Of a DNA stretch of 10,261 nucleotides, positions 6,359-10,261 are shown in pieces. The stretch is taken from positions 1-10,261 of the forward strand of contig CAISOI010000150.1 in assembly GCA_903886985.1 (NCBI GenBank), written 5' to 3'. The notes under the pieces were generated by a model. The model was not told where the DNA came from. It did no database searches and worked only from the letters and a program-made list of their open reading frames with translations. The position numbers and the translations under genes were made by a program. Numbering within the stretch: position 1 is the first letter of the stretch; every line of letters begins with the position of its first letter. Source of the stretch: an uncultured Chthonomonas sp. (GTDB taxonomy: Bacteria; Armatimonadota; Chthonomonadetes; Chthonomonadales; CAJBBX01).

Positions 6359-7981
6359 ATGACCACCCGACGCCAATTCCTAACAACCACAGCCCTCACC
6401 GCAATTGCACCAGAACTTCTTGTTCAAGCCGCGACCTCCCAAACGCCTGCCATCCCCGCTTCAACAGTTTCAAAAGACGAAATCTTCGCCGACTTCGAAT
6501 CCGGCACTTTCGATGGCTGGACACTCTCCGGAAACTGCTGGACCAAAGAACCCCACGATGCAACAACCATTCCAGGCATCACTGGTTTTCAGGGCAAACG
6601 ATTCCTATGTACCTTCCACCCAAAGCTCCGTACAAATGCGACTGGCAAAGCCATCTCCCGCGAATTCACCATGGAGAAGCCATTTATCAACTTCCTGATC
6701 GGCGGCGGAAACTATCCTGGCGAGACGTGTTTAAACTTGGTGGTAGACGGAAAAGTAGTGCGCACGGAAACAGGGAACGGTAGTTCGGAACTTGTTCAGA
6801 AGAGCTGGGACGTGTCGCAATTGGTCGGGAAGAAGGCACAGTTTGAAGTGGTGGATGCTTCGAAGTCGCCGGATCGCGGATACGTGATGGTGGATGGGAT
6901 AACATTTTGCCCAAGCCACAAAAGCAATATTTTATTGGAAACCGGGAGGCTACCATTTCAAAAGCAAGTTATAGAGATGGCGGAAGGGTGGAGGACAAAA
7001 TATGGTATCCCTGGTGTATGGTGTGCATATATCATCAGCGGAAAAGTTGTTGCTTGCGTCGCTACCGGAATCAATAACTTAAGGGTCGGTACACCTGCAA
7101 GTATCGACGACCATTTGGGGATTGGTTCCGTATCCAAAGTGATTTCAGGTTCGATGATCGCTTTGTTCGTCGCCGACGGAACAATTAAATACGACACGAC
7201 GTTGGGTGATGTATTCCGAGACTTGGCGACTAAACACCCTAATAGTCCGGTATTATCTGCGTCACTACGGCAACTGATTTCCCATACTGCCGGATTGCCT
7301 AAGAGTTTTGCGACCCAACCTAAAGACAAAGACGGCAAATCGTATCGATTAACAATTCTCGAAAAGTGTATCCAATTGGGTGATCGGATCATGCCGGGTG
7401 GTCCATCGGGATATAGCAATTTGGGTATACAGTTAGCCGTTGCAATGGTGGAGAGATTGACATCTTCAAATTATGAAGCGTGGCTAATGGGGCCGATTGG
7501 ACAACGAATTGGACTATCCAATCCGAAGATTCTGGACACAGAGAAGCTAGCGTCAACTGATGTGGTCCCTTATTTTATTAAGGATGGACTCGCAAGTCCA
7601 GGCGTTCGGCCGGATGCTGCCTATCTGAAATTCCAACCGTCCGGTTGTTGTAGTGTCACTCTTCCTGACTTATGTTCCTTCTTAGAATTTACTATGAAGA
7701 ATACTGCGGGCCTTCCCGCGAGTGTCTACTCTGAAATGACTCATTTTGTCCGGTCTGGGCAAATTGACCACGGCAATACCAGTGCGGGGTGGGCAGGGAA
7801 CTCTGAATTGTTCTTGGCACATACTGGCAACACGGGACGCGGAGAATATTGTGGTGTAGAGGTCAGTCCTAAGCAACAGAGGGGATTTGTCGTTTACATT
7901 AACGGAGTTCTTGATAAGCCAGACAACGAATGGTTGCATCCAATTTTTCTTGATATCAGGCGCGCTTCTTTCTATCGTTAG
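6359..7981 (+). CDS. Tat-exported protein: fructosidase-type beta-sandwich module plus serine beta-lactamase-like domain
   Basis: 540 residues. MTTRRQFLTTTALTAIAP is a clear twin-arginine signal with an AxA-like end (VQAATSQTPAIP). Residues about 43-182 are the shared beta-sandwich module, nearly identical to that of the preceding gene. Residues about 195-530 form a class C beta-lactamase/esterase-type (PF00144-like) domain with all three signature sites: SxxK at S257-VS-K260 (GIGSVSKVISGSMIALFVADG), YxN at Y352-S-N354 (GPSGYSNLGIQLAV), and the KTG-equivalent H488-T-G490 (FLAHTGNTGRG). LRQLISHTAGLP (303-314) is also typical. Members hydrolyse esters, D-amino-acid peptides or beta-lactams; HTG in place of KTG leans towards esterase or D-aminopeptidase rather than a dedicated beta-lactamase, but this is inference. 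It acts outside the cytoplasm and is probably co-transcribed with the 4801 gene. Confidence 0.88.
   Translation: MTTRRQFLTTTALTAIAPELLVQAATSQTPAIPASTVSKDEIFADFESGTFDGWTLSGNCWTKEPHDATTIPGITGFQGKRFLCTFHPKLRTNATGKAISREFTMEKPFINFLIGGGNYPGETCLNLVVDGKVVRTETGNGSSELVQKSWDVSQLVGKKAQFEVVDASKSPDRGYVMVDGITFCPSHKSNILLETGRLPFQKQVIEMAEGWRTKYGIPGVWCAYIISGKVVACVATGINNLRVGTPASIDDHLGIGSVSKVISGSMIALFVADGTIKYDTTLGDVFRDLATKHPNSPVLSASLRQLISHTAGLPKSFATQPKDKDGKSYRLTILEKCIQLGDRIMPGGPSGYSNLGIQLAVAMVERLTSSNYEAWLMGPIGQRIGLSNPKILDTEKLASTDVVPYFIKDGLASPGVRPDAAYLKFQPSGCCSVTLPDLCSFLEFTMKNTAGLPASVYSEMTHFVRSGQIDHGNTSAGWAGNSELFLAHTGNTGRGEYCGVEVSPKQQRGFVVYINGVLDKPDNEWLHPIFLDIRRASFYR
6438..6902 (+). repeat. Duplicated beta-sandwich module, copy 2
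   Basis: Direct repeat partner of 4865-5329 (same strand, same frame, no net insertion or deletion). The 5' border falls in the linker: before 6438 the signal peptides of the two genes are unrelated at base level, although both are Tat-type. Confidence 0.9.
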
Positions 7982-8317
7982 CATTGGCTGTATGTTTTAG
8001 TGAGTCATGTAAGTACTCGATTCCAATTGGCCGATTGACACAATGTTTACCCTGATAGCCGCGCAAGCTCTTCTTCTAGAAGTCATTCTAGTGACCAACA
8101 TTGCACGGGAGTTTTCGTTCCAACAATTGTATTAATTCCAGTTCTGTAACTAGATGCAGCCAGTTTTGCATTTGGTGCCACTATGTGCAACCCTGGTTGC
8201 GGGTAGGACCCTACTGTGCCAGAATCTTGTATACGTGGAATACTGCGACCGCGAACTTATGAGCGTCGAAGACGGCGATGGGCGCAAACCTCCCGCCAAA
8301 ACCTCAAGGTAAATACA
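7982..8317. other. 336-base gap without a convincing gene
   Basis: Two adjacent small hairpins are visible: GCAAC/GTTGC at 8187-8200 (loop CCTG) and GGGT/ACCC at 8201-8211. Neither has a T-run, so neither is a good intrinsic terminator. An open frame ending at TAA 8310-8312 (tail MSVEDGDGRKPPAKTSR from 8259) and a hydrophobic 30-codon frame at 8043-8135 have no ribosome binding site and no recognised similarity. The segment 8205-8310 could be the worn end of a former gene. No clear promoter for the 8318 gene was found. Confidence 0.5.
8306..8310 (+). promoter_or_regulatory. Ribosome binding site for the gene at 8318
   Basis: AAGGT lies 7 bases before ATG 8318. It decides the start: the frame is open upstream to GTG 8216, but those 34 residues are Arg-rich and would mask the signal peptide that begins at MRHIWSF. 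Confidence 0.65.
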
Positions 8318-9442
8318 ATGAGACACATCTGGTCATTCCTCGCAATCATATTGATAGTGCTCTCTTCCCTCACCGCATCCGCCGACCGCGACATCGTCTA
8401 CTCCGCCCGCTACTACTATCCTCCCGGCACAAAGACTGAGAAATTCCGAACTCGCAGCCGTGAACACCTCTATCGCATAAATCCAGACGGAACAGGACGA
8501 AAGCAGATCACACATGGTCTGTACACCGACGAAGCCCCGCTGTGGTCTCCGGATGGTCGGACTATTTACTTCATGAGGAGCCTAGAAAAGCCCGGAGACA
8601 GAGCCAATATTCAACTCGTATGCAAATGCGACCCAAACGGCGAGGGCGTGCGCACGATTTACCGAAGTCCTGGGGAACACTGGTGGATAAATGAACCTGC
8701 GATTTCACACGATGGGAGCCTGCTGGCGATTCCGGGCACTCAAGACGGCATGCCTCCGGTCGTCTATCTGCAGAGAATCACTATAATCAATACCACTGGA
8801 CGAACCATTAGAAAATTGGATGATTGCACCAGATTCCAGTGGTCACCATTCGATAATTCATTCATTGCTGAAATTGGGGATGCATGGTATCTATTCGACA
8901 AAAACGGAAAGAAAACACTTCTTAGAGCTGGGGATGCGGAATCCCTTAATTGGCTTACCAAGGATCAGCTCATTGGCATAATTGGTCGAGCTTCGAACGA
9001 CACGCCTATAGTAACATTGGACCTTAAGAATCCCAATGCAACGTTGGTCGACTTTCACATAAATGCGTCCGATCCCAAGCAGAAGGAAGACGATGCTCCC
9101 AGAGTTTACGGACTGAAAAGAGACACATATTCGAGTACGCATATCACCACAGAGGCAAACATCGGGGGCAGCAGCAGCGGTCCGTATAACGAGTTCATGG
9201 ACATCGACCTGAAAACCGGCAAACGCACCGTCATTGCACAAGGGCAATACTTAGATTGGGACAGAAATAGGTCCCACTACTTAACCTCCACGGTTCGCAA
9301 ACTGGTTCCGTACGGAGATGGTCGCGAACTATACATGACCAAACTGTTTGTTCGAGCGTCTAAGTCTGAGAAATGGACCCCAATTGTCCAAGGACGTGTT
9401 TGGGTGCACTCTGCAAGTTGGCGAAAGATGCCGATCAAGTAA
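8318..9442 (+). CDS. Secreted TolB/PD40-type beta-propeller protein
   Basis: 374 residues with a Sec signal peptide (MRHIWSFLAIILIVLSSLTA, cleavage likely after ASA near residue 22). A clear PD40/WD40-like blade lies at about 49-88: LYRINPDGTGRKQITHG, then DEAPLWSPDGRTIYFMRS. A second, weaker blade is at about 100-143 (EPAISHDGSLLAIPG), and a degenerate one at about 168-196 (RFQWSPFDNSFIAEIG). The C-terminal part keeps the rhythm only loosely (IDLKTGKRTVIAQGQYLDWD). The blade count may be below the usual six or seven, but the later repeats are diverged. TolB-like propellers act as periplasmic protein-interaction or ligand-binding platforms and occasionally precede peptidase domains; no catalytic domain is fused here. 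The gene stands alone, with 336 bases before it and a convergent gene after it. Confidence 0.8.
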   Translation: MRHIWSFLAIILIVLSSLTASADRDIVYSARYYYPPGTKTEKFRTRSREHLYRINPDGTGRKQITHGLYTDEAPLWSPDGRTIYFMRSLEKPGDRANIQLVCKCDPNGEGVRTIYRSPGEHWWINEPAISHDGSLLAIPGTQDGMPPVVYLQRITIINTTGRTIRKLDDCTRFQWSPFDNSFIAEIGDAWYLFDKNGKKTLLRAGDAESLNWLTKDQLIGIIGRASNDTPIVTLDLKNPNATLVDFHINASDPKQKEDDAPRVYGLKRDTYSSTHITTEANIGGSSSGPYNEFMDIDLKTGKRTVIAQGQYLDWDRNRSHYLTSTVRKLVPYGDGRELYMTKLFVRASKSEKWTPIVQGRVWVHSASWRKMPIK

Positions 9443-9492
9443 ATACTACTAGTTGGTATCAGTCATATTGAGACTTACTCGATCCGAGTATC

Positions 9493-9516
9493 GGTGACCT
9501 GATAGTATCACCTTTT
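9493..9516 (+). terminator. Weak candidate terminator between convergent genes
   Basis: GGTGA (9493-9497) pairs with TCACC (9508-9512) and is followed by TTTT. Just upstream is a second hairpin, TACTCG/CGAGTA at 9476-9490. The five-pair stem with a 10-base loop is weak, but its position after the stop at 9442 and before the convergent gene end at 9534 suits a terminator. Confidence 0.35.
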
Positions 9517-9533
9517 CAATGAAATTTATAAAG

Positions 9534-10028
9534 TCATTGGTACCATTTCTTAGGTGGGGGTTTTGGCACTAACGAAAGAACATAGTTCACAGTGTCTGTG
9601 CTTATTTCGGACTGCGGTATCACAAGCCACGCAGATTCAACTCTCAGTATAAAGTACTTCTTGGAGTTCAATAGCACTTCTACCCGCTTCCAAGGTATTT
9701 CCGAATAGCCGTTAATGGATCGTACCGATAGGTGATCGGTCAGGAACTCGTATGAGACATCCGTTGACTCCGAAGTGTCAATCCGTTTGGCATGTTTTCT
9801 GAGCACTCCAATGATGTTTGCAGCCCATACCAAGGGAACTCCAAACAAAACGACAAAATACAGTGTGATCAATTTCGGAAATACCACCACAATACACAAC
9901 GATACGGAGACCACAATCATTGCGAGAAAAATCAGAAAATACTCTTGCCTGATCTGAAAAAAGAAGTTATCCCAATAGGAATCTACATAGATTTGTTTGG
10001 TGATCTTGAACGAAACTTTGTGATTCAT
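9534..10028 (-). CDS. YcxB-like two-helix membrane protein
   Basis: 164 residues. An N-terminal soluble strand (VSFKITKQIYVDSYWDNFFF) leads into two hydrophobic helices at about 30-50 and 52-77, followed by a basic stretch (RKHAKR) that probably faces the cytoplasm. Residues about 92-142 match the YcxB-like C-terminal domain: YEFLTDHLSVRSINGYSEIP, then WKRVEVLLNSKKYFILRV and LVIPQSEIS. This order of short N-terminal strand, paired helices and a small beta domain is the family's standard form, and the length is normal. Function is unknown; such proteins are frequent accessory genes. The ATG at 10028 has AGGA about 8 bases upstream. The gene converges on the beta-propeller gene and lies 145 bases beyond the end of the next minus-strand gene. 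Codon use is A/T-rich compared with the window's large genes. Confidence 0.8.
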   Translation of the reverse strand: MNHKVSFKITKQIYVDSYWDNFFFQIRQEYFLIFLAMIVVSVSLCIVVVFPKLITLYFVVLFGVPLVWAANIIGVLRKHAKRIDTSESTDVSYEFLTDHLSVRSINGYSEIPWKRVEVLLNSKKYFILRVESAWLVIPQSEISTDTVNYVLSLVPKPPPKKWYQ

Positions 10029-10173
10029 GTTGAAAGTCCTGATAGTTCATGGTACACACCCCGGAATGCTCGTGTCAGCCGAAATGACGTGGCCAATATT
10101 GGGCGTGTAAATGATCCTCAATGTAACGCTGCGTATGGCGCTACAACAGGTAGCACAACCACCCCAGTTCATC

Positions 10174-10261
10174 TCACTTCTTTGCAAAATGCGCCACAAG
10201 TTCATTCAACTCCTGCTGGTTCCCACCCATAAAGAACATCCGCAGCTTCGTTGACTCTTCC
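10174..10261 (-). CDS. C-terminal end of an unidentified gene, cut by the window edge
   Basis: On the minus strand the frame from 10260 to the TGA at 10174-10176 encodes 28 residues: EESTKLRMFFMGGNQQELNE, then LVAHFAKK. The composition (amphipathic helix, charged ends) is protein-like, and the direction matches the following YcxB-like gene. The start lies outside the window and the family is not recognised. The other two minus-strand frames hold stops or less protein-like sequence. Confidence 0.5.
   Translation of the reverse strand, partial: EESTKLRMFFMGGNQQELNELVAHFAKK

Noticed and set aside
4801..7981. Toxin-antitoxin reading: AbrB-like antitoxin with the next gene as toxin
   Set aside because: The downstream proteins have Tat signals and act outside the cytoplasm, are far larger than typical toxins, and are 49 bases away without overlap.
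8043..8135. Hydrophobic 30-codon frame MFTLIAAQALLLEVILV... as a small membrane protein
   Set aside because: No ribosome binding site, no promoter and no recognised relative; expected by chance in a gap of this size.
8187..8211. Tandem hairpins as a terminator or riboswitch
   Set aside because: Stems are only four to five pairs with no T-run, and no known riboswitch core is visible.
9792..10232. Plus-strand open frame of 146 codons across the right end
   Set aside because: It overlaps the well-supported YcxB-like gene antisense, and its product is low-complexity with no ribosome binding site or domain.

Overview
The window looks like chromosomal DNA from a Planctomycetota-type bacterium (Verrucomicrobiota or Acidobacteriota are possible). 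The main reason is the minus-strand pair at 1-3935: a large DUF1587/1592/1588/1585 'planctomycete cytochrome' protein followed by a DUF1552 Tat-exported protein, a pairing characteristic of those phyla. The abundance of large exported proteins fits as well. No RNA genes, CRISPR array, transposase or integrase was seen.

Layout. (1) 1-3935, minus strand: a two-gene unit, cytochrome-like gene then DUF1552 gene. The second gene runs off the left edge but is almost complete. (2) 3936-4199: divergent intergenic region with a possible promoter for the minus-strand unit, a short relic resembling the signal-peptide/linker region of the downstream exported proteins, and an extended -10 promoter followed at once by a hairpin. 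(3) 4200-7981, plus strand: an AbrB-like/'NWDG' fusion protein, then two exported proteins that share an almost identical N-terminal beta-sandwich module but end in unrelated domains. One ends in a transglutaminase/papain-like fold with a Cys-His-Asp triad, the other in a serine beta-lactamase/esterase-like domain (SxxK, YxN, HTG). (4) 7982-8317: a 336-base gap with no convincing gene. (5) 8318-9442: a secreted TolB/PD40-type beta-propeller protein. (6) 9534-10028, minus: a YcxB-like two-helix membrane protein. (7) 10174-10261, minus: the C-terminal end of an unidentified gene.

The most interesting part is 4020-7981. A constant export-plus-beta-sandwich module (similar to the sandwich domain attached to GH32 fructosidases/levanases) is carried by two adjacent genes, including a 79-base stretch of perfect identity, while the C-terminal catalytic-type domains differ completely. 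A relic of a possible third signal/linker region lies upstream. This reads as a module-shuffling family of exported enzymes, possibly under the control of, or merely next to, the AbrB-like protein. The functional link is inference: only the gene order, the close spacing and the shared module are seen.
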